From: Pseudoalteromonas sp. N1230-9
Lineage (GTDB): Bacteria > Pseudomonadota > Gammaproteobacteria > Enterobacterales > Alteromonadaceae
DNA length: 64,000 bases
Assembly (NCBI RefSeq): GCF_032716425.1
Contig: NZ_CP090419.1
Span: 2,482,001-2,546,000, forward strand
Direction of reading: 5' to 3'
The notes under the pieces are model-generated. The model saw only the letters and a list, made by a program, of their open reading frames with translations. It did no database searches and was not told where the DNA came from. Each line of letters opens with the position of its first letter. The first letter of the stretch is position 1. A program made the translations under genes and the position numbers. Positions 28,469-37,243 of this stretch are shown one piece after another.

Positions 28469-28480
28469 ACTTTAGCTTTG

Positions 28481-30040
28481 CTACGATCCCATTGCTGGGT
28501 ATACATAACTCGACTGTAAGCCAAGTGGGATGCCTAAGCCCCAATACGCCAGTAAGAAGATGCTCCAACCGATTAAGAATGCAATTGAATAAGGCAGCAT
28601 CATAGCAATGAGTGTACCGATACCAGTATCCTTAACATACTTTTGGCAGTAAACCACCACCAGTGGGAAGTAAGGCATCAGTGGGGTGATGATATTAGAA
28701 CTTGAGTCACCTACCCTATAAGCCGCTTGTGAAAGATCAGGGGAAATTCCTAACTGCATCAGCATAGGTACAAAGATTGGCCCTAATAACGCCCACTTTG
28801 CAGAACTAGAACCTACGAACAAGTTTACAAATGCTGTTAAAAAGATAATACCAATCACGGTGACAGAGCTAGGTAATGCCATCGCTTTAAGTAATTGCGC
28901 CCCTTCAATAGCAAGTAATGCACCTAAGTTTGATTTACTAAATGCCGCAATAAATAGCGCACAGAAAAATGCCATAACAATATAGTAAGCCATACCACCC
29001 ATAGCCTTACTCATCGCATCTATCATATCTTTTGAGCTTTTAAACGTACCAACCACAAAGCCATATACTGCACCTGGGATCCAGAACAATAAGAAGATGA
29101 GCGGTACAATAGATTGCATTAAAGGCGAGCGGAAGTTAGTTAATGAACCATCTGGGCTACGTAGAGCAGAATCAGCAGGGGCAGATACAAACCAAAGTAA
29201 AGCAAGACCTGCAATCATTACAGAGCTTGCAATATAAAACGCACGTTTTTCATCGCTACGTGCTTCATCAAACGCTGGTAAGTCTTCAGTGTCACCATCA
29301 AGTGGGGTATTTTGCAAACGCGGTTCAATGATTTTATCTGTGATGTACCAACCTAGTAAGATAATAAATAAGCTTGAAGCTGAGGTGAAAAACCAGTTAT
29401 TAAGTGGGTTAATCGCCATATCAGGGTTAATAATTTGCGCCGCACTTTGCGTAAAGCTTTGCAGTAACGGATCAATGCCTGATGGAATAAAGTTCGCACT
29501 AAAGCCACCACTTACCCCAGCAAACGCGGCAGCAATACCTGCTAGCGGGTGACGCCCCATCGCATAAAAAATAACCCCAGCGAGCGGAATCACTAACACA
29601 TAACCGGCATCAGTTGCGGTATGGCTAACAATCGCCACTAAAATAATAGACGGGGTTAAAAGCTGCTTAGGCGTTACTTTTAACATTAATTTAAGGCCGG
29701 TATTGATAAAGCCTGAGTGCTCAGCAACACCAACACCTAACATAGCAACCAGCACTACACCTAGCGGCGCAAAGCCAGTGAAGGTTTTCACCATCGAAGA
29801 TAAGAAGGTGGCAAGGGAGTCACCCGCTAAAAGATTATGTACAACGATAGCTTCACCAGTACGTGGGTCAATAGCGTCAAATGTCATGCCTGAAAACAGC
29901 CATGACAATAACCAAATAAGCAGCATAGCCACTAAGAAGATTATGGCTGGATCAGGAAGTTTGTTCCCAACCCTTTCTATTGTATTTAAAAAACGTGCGA
30001 TTGCACCACTTTGTGCCTGCACATTATTATTGTTATTCAT
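28481..30040 (-). CDS. AbgT-family transporter
   Basis: This 519-residue inner-membrane protein has about 12 helices. The family signatures VSHTATDAGYVLVIPLAG, FIPSGIDPLLQSFTQ, LFVGSSSAKWALLGPIFVPM and GDSSSNIITPLMPYFPLVV are clear. Family members import p-aminobenzoyl-glutamate or export sulfonamide-type antimetabolites (MtrF type) in exchange for protons. No abgA/abgB hydrolase genes are adjacent, so the direction and substrate are open. The gene is monocistronic, with a terminator downstream. Confidence 0.93.
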   Translation of the reverse strand: MNNNNNVQAQSGAIARFLNTIERVGNKLPDPAIIFLVAMLLIWLLSWLFSGMTFDAIDPRTGEAIVVHNLLAGDSLATFLSSMVKTFTGFAPLGVVLVAMLGVGVAEHSGFINTGLKLMLKVTPKQLLTPSIILVAIVSHTATDAGYVLVIPLAGVIFYAMGRHPLAGIAAAFAGVSGGFSANFIPSGIDPLLQSFTQSAAQIINPDMAINPLNNWFFTSASSLFIILLGWYITDKIIEPRLQNTPLDGDTEDLPAFDEARSDEKRAFYIASSVMIAGLALLWFVSAPADSALRSPDGSLTNFRSPLMQSIVPLIFLLFWIPGAVYGFVVGTFKSSKDMIDAMSKAMGGMAYYIVMAFFCALFIAAFSKSNLGALLAIEGAQLLKAMALPSSVTVIGIIFLTAFVNLFVGSSSAKWALLGPIFVPMLMQLGISPDLSQAAYRVGDSSSNIITPLMPYFPLVVVYCQKYVKDTGIGTLIAMMLPYSIAFLIGWSIFLLAYWGLGIPLGLQSSYVYPAMGS

Positions 30041-30144
30041 TTTTTTATTCCCTAGAAAAACGTCTTGCTAACCTTATCGTATCTCTACAACAAGGTAAAT
30101 TTTAAGTTAATAAAATTACCCTTATTAGGTAAACAGATTATATG

Positions 30145-30166
30145 AAAAAGCGGCAAAAAAGCCGCT
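30145..30166 (-). terminator. Terminator of the epmC-yfcL operon
   Basis: On the minus strand AGCGGC and GCCGCT pair around six T, and TTTTTC follows. It lies about 25 bases after the yfcL stop. Confidence 0.75.
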
Positions 30167-30189
30167 CATATTCTTTTGATAGACACTTA

Positions 30190-30465
30190 CTAAGCCAATG
30201 ACTTTACTTCATCCCAAAGGCGAACCACTAATGCTTTATCGTCTTCATTAAGCTCACCATTGCGATACGCCTTTACGAGGCTTGACTCTACTTGGCTATT
30301 TAGTTCTTCAGTCGTCAGATTAAGCTCTTCAACTTGGGCATAACCAACGGCTAAATCAAAATGGCCACGTAAATAACCACCAGCAAATAGCTCATCGTCG
30401 GTTGCTTTATCAACCAAATCATCAAAATATTGCTGCGCTGCATCAATATAACTTACTAAACTCAT
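30190..30465 (-). CDS. yfcL: YfcL family protein
   Basis: This 91-residue acidic helical protein belongs to the YfcL family, whose function is unknown. The ADDELFAGGYLRGHF-like core (here TDDELFAGGYLRGHFDLAVG) and the C-terminal LNEDDKALVVRLW are typical. It is the third gene of an operon with epmC and the NAD-kinase-like gene, two bases after the latter. Escherichia coli also keeps yfcL beside epmC. Confidence 0.85.
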   Translation of the reverse strand: MSLVSYIDAAQQYFDDLVDKATDDELFAGGYLRGHFDLAVGYAQVEELNLTTEELNSQVESSLVKAYRNGELNEDDKALVVRLWDEVKSLA

Positions 30466-30467
30466 TG

Positions 30468-31610
30468 TTATTTCTCCTCTGGGTGCAGCCCATCTTGATG
30501 ACCCACTGCATACATAATATGGTCATTGAACCCTGTGGTTACACGAATATAACCACTTAGTTCATCATCTAATTCACTATCACCTGTATCGGCAATCAGT
30601 GGTCGGCCATTTAAGGCCTGTAATTTAGTTTTTGTCGCCACCACAATAATATTGTCGCGACCAATCGCACGAATAAGTGCAGGGCTTAGTTGTTGGTTGC
30701 CACGGCCAAAAATATGCCCTTGTCCACCAATTAAGGTGATCACCAACTTGGTTTCTTTACCTTGTGTAAGCTCAAGTAATTGCTGCGCAGTTAAGTCCTT
30801 AGCAACAAGTTCTTGATCTGCCACTAAGTCAACACCTAATAAAGTATTTTCAAGACCCATCTCTTCCATTATTGCAGCCACGGTTGAACCACTGCCCATC
30901 ACATATAAGCAGTCTTCATCCATTTCACTAACAACATAAGCAGCTATATCAGCAAGTACTAATTCATCAGTTTCTTTGCCGCCATTTTTAACCGCTTGTA
31001 CATAACGCACTTCACTAGGTACTTGCATTTCACCATAGCGCTTAGCTTTTACCGTGCCTTCACGAAATGCGTCTTCATCAATATCCATTACATCAGCATC
31101 GCCAAGGCTAACGAGCTCACCTTTTACTAGCATCTCAACAACGCGCCCCGCAGCTTTGGGGGTAATAGCATAAACCCCAGAATGGATTTTACAGCCAGCT
31201 GGAATACCTAACACAGGCGTGCTATCGCCAACCGCATGACAAATATTGCGGGCCGTACCATCGCCCCCTGCGAATAAAATAAGGTCGACACCTTGCTCAA
31301 CTAATAACTTGGCTGCCTGCTCAGTATCATCAGGTGTTGTGATATCTTTTGTTTGATAAACCACTTGAGTGTTAAAGCCTAGCTGACTTGCCGTTTGCTC
31401 GCCCATTTCACCGTTTACAGTGTAAATAGTGAGTGCATCTTGATGAGTTAGAAGAACTTCAAGGGCTGCACGGGTGCGTAAATTAGCTTTGGGCTCTGCA
31501 CCGAGTTGTATCGCTTTTGCTGCCGTATCTGCCCCATCACTGCCCTTCAGTGCCACACTGCCCCCTAAGCCGGCAACAGGGTTAACAATCAAACCCAATT
31601 TAAACTGCAT
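30468..31610 (-). CDS. ATP-NAD kinase family protein (COG3199 type)
   Basis: This 380-residue protein has an N-terminal kinase-like domain with the GGDGT motif at 115-119 (LILFAGGDGTARN) and the VLGIPAGCKIHSGVYA segment. A C-terminal region includes LITLIGGQGHIFGRGNQQ. This is the NAD-kinase-like family distinct from NadK, and its true substrate is uncertain. I chose the ATG at 31610 (MQFKLGLIVNPVAGLGG), preceded by AAGGAG. The open frame reaches 31643 but that region overlaps epmC. The chosen start overlaps the epmC stop by 11 bases. Confidence 0.85.
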   Translation of the reverse strand: MQFKLGLIVNPVAGLGGSVALKGSDGADTAAKAIQLGAEPKANLRTRAALEVLLTHQDALTIYTVNGEMGEQTASQLGFNTQVVYQTKDITTPDDTEQAAKLLVEQGVDLILFAGGDGTARNICHAVGDSTPVLGIPAGCKIHSGVYAITPKAAGRVVEMLVKGELVSLGDADVMDIDEDAFREGTVKAKRYGEMQVPSEVRYVQAVKNGGKETDELVLADIAAYVVSEMDEDCLYVMGSGSTVAAIMEEMGLENTLLGVDLVADQELVAKDLTAQQLLELTQGKETKLVITLIGGQGHIFGRGNQQLSPALIRAIGRDNIIVVATKTKLQALNGRPLIADTGDSELDDELSGYIRVTTGFNDHIMYAVGHQDGLHPEEK

Positions 31611-32169
31611 TAGATAAAGCTCCTTGGTTGCCATGAAAATCATGCTGCCACGTAAACTGTGCAGCCGTTAATGACCATGGGGTTTTATAAAAATCACTCA
31701 ATGCTTTGAGTAGCGCTGTCGTGCGTTGATTAAAGCCAGATGCTAAAAAGCTTAACACTTGCTGGTGAACCCGCGCTTGAAAATCAAATCGGCAGGTTTG
31801 CTCACCATTTAAATTATCAACAGAGACATTAAAATCAAACCCCGCAGCCACACTTAGCGCCCATTCAATAGCTTGAGGTTTTACTTCAACCGCTTCAAAT
31901 TCAGCTTGCTGCTGTTTATCACGACCGTCAGGGCAATACCAATAACCATAATCCTCTTTTAATCGTCGAGCTTCACCGGCCACCAGCCAATGGGCTATTT
32001 CGTGTAAGGCACTAGCATAAAAACCATGAGCAAACACGATTTGGTGATAAGGTGTTTGCTGATCAGCAGGCAGGTAAATAGGTTCATCTTCGCCCTTTAT
32101 CAAACGCGTGTTATAGCTTTGATAAAAGGTGTTTTCAAAAATAGCGATTAAATCGGCAATATGGTGCAT
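31600..32169 (-). CDS. epmC: Elongation factor P hydroxylase
   Basis: EpmC (YfcM) hydroxylates the lysylated lysine of elongation factor P, the last step of its modification. The 189-residue protein has the metal-binding HEIAHWLVAGEARR motif (His56, Glu57, His60) and the YGYWYCPDGRDK segment. It is the first gene of a three-gene operon and matches the epmC-yfcL pair of Escherichia coli. The gene starts with ATG at 32169. Confidence 0.93.
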   Translation of the reverse strand: MHHIADLIAIFENTFYQSYNTRLIKGEDEPIYLPADQQTPYHQIVFAHGFYASALHEIAHWLVAGEARRLKEDYGYWYCPDGRDKQQQAEFEAVEVKPQAIEWALSVAAGFDFNVSVDNLNGEQTCRFDFQARVHQQVLSFLASGFNQRTTALLKALSDFYKTPWSLTAAQFTWQHDFHGNQGALSNAV

Positions 32170-32256
32170 ACAGGCTGAATTCGTCTCGTCAAAAGGGTTA
32201 AAATAACGCGCTAAAAACGAGCCGAATTGTACGGACTTTTAGGTTCAAAGTAAAAG

Positions 32257-35200
32257 CTATAGGTACTTTGTTAGATCGACCTCATCAATTTGTGCAGGGT
32301 TCAAGTACCGTTTTGCATAGCTCAAGTAAATTCCGGAGCGTAAAAACAGTGTGAAAACATCACGATCTACATGTTGCTCATCCACCATTTTCGCCAATAT
32401 ATCAATTGCAACACTCAAAGGTTTGGCTTTTTTATAAGGCCGATCTGCGGCTGTAAGCGCTTCAAAAATATCAGCAAGAACCAACACACGCTCTGGAATA
32501 GATAAGTTATCAGCAGTTAATTTACGCGGATACCCTGTGCCAATTAATGTCTCATGGTGAGTTGATGCGTAACGAGGTACTCTAGCCAGCTCATCGGGAA
32601 ACGGTACATTATCAAGCATTCGGATGGTACTTATAATATGTTCATTAATTTTAAAGCGGTCTTCTGTTGTTAGCGTGCCACGTGTAATTTTTAAATTATA
32701 CAATTCACCTAGGTTGTATTTGTATTCAGGAATCGTCACTTTAATACCTAAGCGCTCATCGTATTCTATTGGCTTATCATGGGGTATTAGGTGCTCTGCT
32801 TTATCACTTAATAGTTTCTCTGTTGCAGGGAGTTGTTCATCAGCATTACTATGACGAATCTCCTCCACCGGTGACAACCCTATTTTGTCATCAAAATACC
32901 GCTGCCATGTGATATTGCTTAACTTCTCCAACCGCTCAAGGCTCGCTTCATCCATAAACTCACCACCTACATTACAGGATGCTATGAATGAAAAATCTTT
33001 TCGTAACTGAGACTGCTTCTCTTTGAGTTGTAACTTTAAACCCCCTTCTTTTTCTGGCGCTTGGCATACAGCTTGTAAATAGTCAATTTCGGCATCTCGC
33101 CATAACACTTCAAAACGGGTTCTTATTTCATGAATCCGGTTATAGATAGTTTCTAGCTTTGTTCCTTTATCGACAATATGCTCTGGCGTGGTAATTTTTC
33201 CGCAGTCATGAAGCCAAGCTGCTAGACTAAATTCTCTAAACTCATCATCGTTTTTAAATTCAAAGTCTTTAAATGCTTGCTCATTTGAACTTGACGCAGC
33301 CTTCGCAAGCATGATTCCAAGCTCAGGAACCCGCTCACAGTGACCGGCGGTATACGGGGACTTATCGTCGATAGCTTGCGCTATTAACTCGATAAATGAT
33401 TCCATTAACGCTTTTTGATTTTGTTCATGTTGTTGAATTGATTGGCTCATTTCGACCATCGAAGACGCCAAATTATGAATTTCTTTAATGTTACTTTTTA
33501 AAGTAGAGACTTGATCAAACTGGCGTTTTTTTATTTTTAAGTTTTCACCTTCTAGTGTTTTAATTGGCCCGACAATCGGTGAAGCAAAAAACCACGAAAC
33601 AGGTAGCACCATAATTAAACAAGCGGCTGTAATTAAAGTAGAAAGCTTAATTTTCTCATGTGTAGAACTAAGCACTCCCTCCTTAGGTACCGCAATTGCC
33701 AAAAAGTCACCATTTTCGTTATTGGCAGATAAAGGGGTTATATAAACATATTTTTCAATGCCATTTAATATCATAAGCCTCAGTTTGGAAAACTGATCAC
33801 TTTGCTCAAGTAGCGTCAAAAGCTCTGGGTAAGGTACTGTTCCTACAACCTTTGAAGTAACGTGCAACTCATTTGACAACCACTTATTTTGTAAAGCTGT
33901 TAAGTACTCAGTAGGTAACCGTTTAATTGCCAAATCGATTAAACCTTTAAGCTCGGCATCTTCAGGGTGAAATAATAGGTGCAATGTATCAGGTAATAAA
34001 TCATGGCTAAAAGCATCTAACTGGTTGTATTGAATGCCTTTAATAAAAAATTGCTTTTGCGTGTATTTAAACACGGCTTCGTTATCGAGCCCTGCAAAAA
34101 CCTTCCCTTGGCTAACTGCATCTAATACGGCTTTGGTGCTTGCAAGTTCAATAATTTCAATATCTGGAAAGTGTTTTTTTATGACCTCTATCACCGACCA
34201 CCCTTCACCTATCGCTAACTTCATACCCGCTAACTGTTTCATAGTTAAAATGGGCAACTCCCCCTCTTTAGTTATGATACTAAATGGCAAGGTTGTTATG
34301 GGCTCACTCATCAACCCCAGCGGTTCATTAATTGGTGTTTTGAAGATAGGCTGAATAATATCAATCTCATTATTGGCAAATTGCTGTAAAAATTCTGACC
34401 ATGCGTAACCATTGATATATGTGACTTTTAAGCCCAGCATCTCGGCAATCCCATTAATATAATCAATGCTATAGCCTTTGGGCGTCCCTCCAACACTAAA
34501 ATCAAGTGGTGGCCAATTCGTCTCGTTTGATACCGTTAGGTAGGGGTATTTATTCAACACAGCTTGTTGGTATTCGCTTAACGTAAGCTGTGTTAATGTG
34601 GGTAACTGAAGGTTATTTTTTTGCTGGTTAGAGGCTATAATTTCCCCTTCTTTATTGTAAATATATAACTCGGTTAAGTACTTGTTGCTAATCTTTTTTT
34701 GCTGACGAGCCAAGTATTCCGAAATACTCGACAAACTCACATCAAGTGCTAATACACTTTTTTGATCCGCTGATTTTATAGAATAGGTTTGCCCAGGCGC
34801 TTGCAAATGTGTGAAAAAATAAGGCTTCGTTTTACTGACATGGGTTGAATTCGCGTTTTTAAACCAGATCCGTTCACGGGGGTCATAATTAGTTGCTTTA
34901 CTTTGTGAAATACGCAAATTAAATTGTTCATCAAGGTAATGAGTTTGGTGGATTCGCGCCTCTCCCTCCCCTGCAATGTGTATCACTACCCAACGGTCTG
35001 CTTCTATCGCTTGAAGCTGCTGACGAACGATATTGCTACTTTCTAAATTAATAAGCTCATAAAAATCTCCATTCTCATAACCAACATACATGGCATAAAA
35101 TTGAGGATTTAGCTGCATTATTTCACTCATTACATTTCGTAATTCACTTTTGTCGATTTTATTCGATGTAACAAGGGTGCTATTTTGAATCATTACACTT

Positions 35201-35433
35201 AACGTGTTTTCGGACTTTTCATTAATCCTTGTGAGATAACCTGCCACTGAGTCTGTGGTTAAATTGAAGTGTTTTACACTCGCCTCTAATGCCATTTTTT
35301 CGCTGAAATAGTATTGCAAACTGATTGCAATAATTGCTGTAAGTGAGGTTGCAAGCACAAATACAGCCACAACAGTTAAACGAATAGAGAAACGGATTTT
35401 TTCTTTTAATTTATAAAAAGCAGCTACCAGCAC
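32257..35433 (-). CDS. Multi-sensor HD-GYP phosphodiesterase with Cache-like and solute-binding domains
   Basis: This 1058-residue inner-membrane protein starts with GTG and has GGGAG upstream. After a membrane helix (about 18-40) comes a double-Cache-like periplasmic region (about 45-280). An amino-acid-type solute-binding domain (SBP_bac_3 family, about 285-520) follows with YPYLTVSNETNWPPLDF and GYSIDYINGIAEMLGL. A second helix lies at about 598-618, then a HAMP-like linker and an HD-GYP domain from about 675. The catalytic HD pair is H742-D743 (WLHDCGKITTPEH). The GYP motif HHETLIGTGYPRKL is intact, so c-di-GMP hydrolysis is expected. A stretch of about 130 residues is inserted inside the HD-GYP core. 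The gene is monocistronic. Confidence 0.9.
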   Translation of the reverse strand: MLVAAFYKLKEKIRFSIRLTVVAVFVLATSLTAIIAISLQYYFSEKMALEASVKHFNLTTDSVAGYLTRINEKSENTLSVMIQNSTLVTSNKIDKSELRNVMSEIMQLNPQFYAMYVGYENGDFYELINLESSNIVRQQLQAIEADRWVVIHIAGEGEARIHQTHYLDEQFNLRISQSKATNYDPRERIWFKNANSTHVSKTKPYFFTHLQAPGQTYSIKSADQKSVLALDVSLSSISEYLARQQKKISNKYLTELYIYNKEGEIIASNQQKNNLQLPTLTQLTLSEYQQAVLNKYPYLTVSNETNWPPLDFSVGGTPKGYSIDYINGIAEMLGLKVTYINGYAWSEFLQQFANNEIDIIQPIFKTPINEPLGLMSEPITTLPFSIITKEGELPILTMKQLAGMKLAIGEGWSVIEVIKKHFPDIEIIELASTKAVLDAVSQGKVFAGLDNEAVFKYTQKQFFIKGIQYNQLDAFSHDLLPDTLHLLFHPEDAELKGLIDLAIKRLPTEYLTALQNKWLSNELHVTSKVVGTVPYPELLTLLEQSDQFSKLRLMILNGIEKYVYITPLSANNENGDFLAIAVPKEGVLSSTHEKIKLSTLITAACLIMVLPVSWFFASPIVGPIKTLEGENLKIKKRQFDQVSTLKSNIKEIHNLASSMVEMSQSIQQHEQNQKALMESFIELIAQAIDDKSPYTAGHCERVPELGIMLAKAASSSNEQAFKDFEFKNDDEFREFSLAAWLHDCGKITTPEHIVDKGTKLETIYNRIHEIRTRFEVLWRDAEIDYLQAVCQAPEKEGGLKLQLKEKQSQLRKDFSFIASCNVGGEFMDEASLERLEKLSNITWQRYFDDKIGLSPVEEIRHSNADEQLPATEKLLSDKAEHLIPHDKPIEYDERLGIKVTIPEYKYNLGELYNLKITRGTLTTEDRFKINEHIISTIRMLDNVPFPDELARVPRYASTHHETLIGTGYPRKLTADNLSIPERVLVLADIFEALTAADRPYKKAKPLSVAIDILAKMVDEQHVDRDVFTLFLRSGIYLSYAKRYLNPAQIDEVDLTKYL

Positions 35434-35637
35434 CTATGCAACTCCCTGCTATGCTAAATTCGTAATTATTATTAACTTGTATATCTTTTATACACCAATG
35501 ATTAAGTATTACAAATAGAAAGCTACAAAATTTATGCTCACAGCAAAAAATCAATGCAGCCTTTCAGTAGGGCTATTAATTAGTTCATTTAAATAGCAGG
35601 GCAATAACAAAATATAGGTAACTACTTTTCACTTTAA

Positions 35638-36288
35638 TTAAATAAGCTCCTCGCCAGCTTCATCACATTCAACAATATCTGTTTCTGCTAATGCCTTAGC
35701 AATCCATGTTTGCAAGATTGGGCACGCAAGTACATGCTGGCAATAAGCTTGTGCTGTACTCGAAAGCTCAATCTGGTACGTTTTAAAGCGCAGTACCACA
35801 GGTGCGAACATCGCATCAACAATAGAAAAATCACCAAATAACCATGCATTAGGGTAACTTTGCTGCTGAGCCGAAAATATCTCATCCATGCGCGCAATGT
35901 CTTTTTCAGCTTGCTCTGATAACTCAACATGCCTTTTAGCACGAATATTCATAGGCATTTCATTGCGAAGTGCAGCAAAACCAGAGTGCATCTCGGCGGC
36001 TAAGCTCCGCGCTTTTGCTCTTTGGGCTATGTCACTAGGCCAACCAGCACCATTTAGATAAGCATCATTGATGTATTCACAAATAGCGAGTGAATCCCAC
36101 ACAATTAAATCACTATCTATAAGGGCAGGCACTTTTTGCACTGGAAACTTACTTTTTAGCACTTCATAAAATTCAAGGGTATCTAAGACTAGTTGCTTCT
36201 CTGCAAATGAAACATTGAATTTACTCAGTAAATACCATGCCCGCAATGACCAAGTTGAGTAGTTTTTATTGCCAATAAATAATTGCAT
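35638..36288 (-). CDS. Glutathione S-transferase family protein
   Basis: This 216-residue protein has an N-terminal thioredoxin-like GST domain (MQLFIGNKNYSTWSLRAWYL, with Ser/Trp near the active site). The VPALIDSDLIVWDSLAICEY segment binds glutathione, and an all-helical C-terminal domain follows. I chose the ATG at 36288 with AAAGGA upstream, not the open-frame start at 36366. The substrate is unknown. It is divergent from a LysR regulator 100 bases away, which probably controls it. Confidence 0.9.
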   Translation of the reverse strand: MQLFIGNKNYSTWSLRAWYLLSKFNVSFAEKQLVLDTLEFYEVLKSKFPVQKVPALIDSDLIVWDSLAICEYINDAYLNGAGWPSDIAQRAKARSLAAEMHSGFAALRNEMPMNIRAKRHVELSEQAEKDIARMDEIFSAQQQSYPNAWLFGDFSIVDAMFAPVVLRFKTYQIELSSTAQAYCQHVLACPILQTWIAKALAETDIVECDEAGEELI

Positions 36289-36329
36289 TATACGTCCTTT
36301 AACGAGTAGATTAAGTTTACTATAAAGTA

Positions 36330-36349
36330 GCGAGCGGTTAATTACTCGC
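36330..36349. promoter_or_regulatory. Inverted repeat GCGAG-N10-CTCGC between the GST and LysR genes
   Basis: A five-base inverted repeat with a ten-base centre lies midway between the divergent starts. Its size fits a LysR-type operator, although the usual T-N11-A form is not exact. Confidence 0.35.
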
Positions 36350-36389
36350 CAATAGTTTTTATACAACCTATAAGAAAAGCTGATACATA

Positions 36390-37229
36390 ATGGATATTGA
36401 TGCCCTCAGAACTTTTTGCGCCTTTGTTGATACGGGAAGTTTTACCCGCGCCGCAGCACAAATTTGTAGAACTCAATCTGCGGTAAGCATGCAGATGAAA
36501 AAGCTTGAACAAGATTTAGCAAGCCCCCTATTTGAAAAGCAAGGCCGTCAACTGGTGCTAACCCAGCAAGGCCACCAGCTAGCAAGCTATGCAAAGCAAT
36601 TGATAGCGCTTCATGATGAAGCGTTTAAGCAATTAAAAGCTGGCACCGGCAATTTACGTGTGCGCATTGGCTGCCCTGACGATTATGCCCACTCTTTACT
36701 ACCAGAGCTGGTTGATGCTCTGCACCAACAATTTAATGCGCTTGATTTACAGATAAGCTGCGCTCCTAGTACTGAGCTTAGAGCCAAGCTCGACCAAGGC
36801 ATGCTGGATCTAGTAATTGCCACTCGCTCACCTGACAGCGAAGAAGGTTACTTATTACAATCAAACCAAGGCGTATGGGTGAAAAGCTCTGCCCTTGAGA
36901 TTAACGATTCAAGCCCACTTCCAATCGCCTTGTTTCAACGAGACTGTAAGTTTCACCAAGCCAGTATTGAGGGTCTATTAAAAGCCGAGCGTCGTTTTAA
37001 TATTGTTGCCTGCTGTGGCTCTGTAGGTGCGTTACATGGCTTGATTGAGCAAGGCCTAGCCATTGGGAGTATGGCGCGAATAAGCATGCAAGCGAGTGTG
37101 GAAGAAATCAGCGATGGCTCGCTGCCAACCCTTCCTATGGTTGATATTGTGCTACTGTATGGTAATCACGCCCACAACCCTATTCGCCATGAACAATTAA
37201 AGCAGATTGTGGAGTTGATTAGGGAATAA
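36390..37229 (+). CDS. LysR-family transcriptional regulator
   Basis: This 279-residue protein has an N-terminal winged helix (MDIDALRTFCAFVDTGSFTR through SAVSMQMKKLEQDL). A periplasmic-binding-like effector domain starts at about residue 85. It is divergent from the GST gene and probably binds the intergenic inverted repeat. The inducer cannot be predicted. Confidence 0.92.
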   Translation: MDIDALRTFCAFVDTGSFTRAAAQICRTQSAVSMQMKKLEQDLASPLFEKQGRQLVLTQQGHQLASYAKQLIALHDEAFKQLKAGTGNLRVRIGCPDDYAHSLLPELVDALHQQFNALDLQISCAPSTELRAKLDQGMLDLVIATRSPDSEEGYLLQSNQGVWVKSSALEINDSSPLPIALFQRDCKFHQASIEGLLKAERRFNIVACCGSVGALHGLIEQGLAIGSMARISMQASVEEISDGSLPTLPMVDIVLLYGNHAHNPIRHEQLKQIVELIRE

Positions 37230-37243
37230 ATAAGCATAATAAA

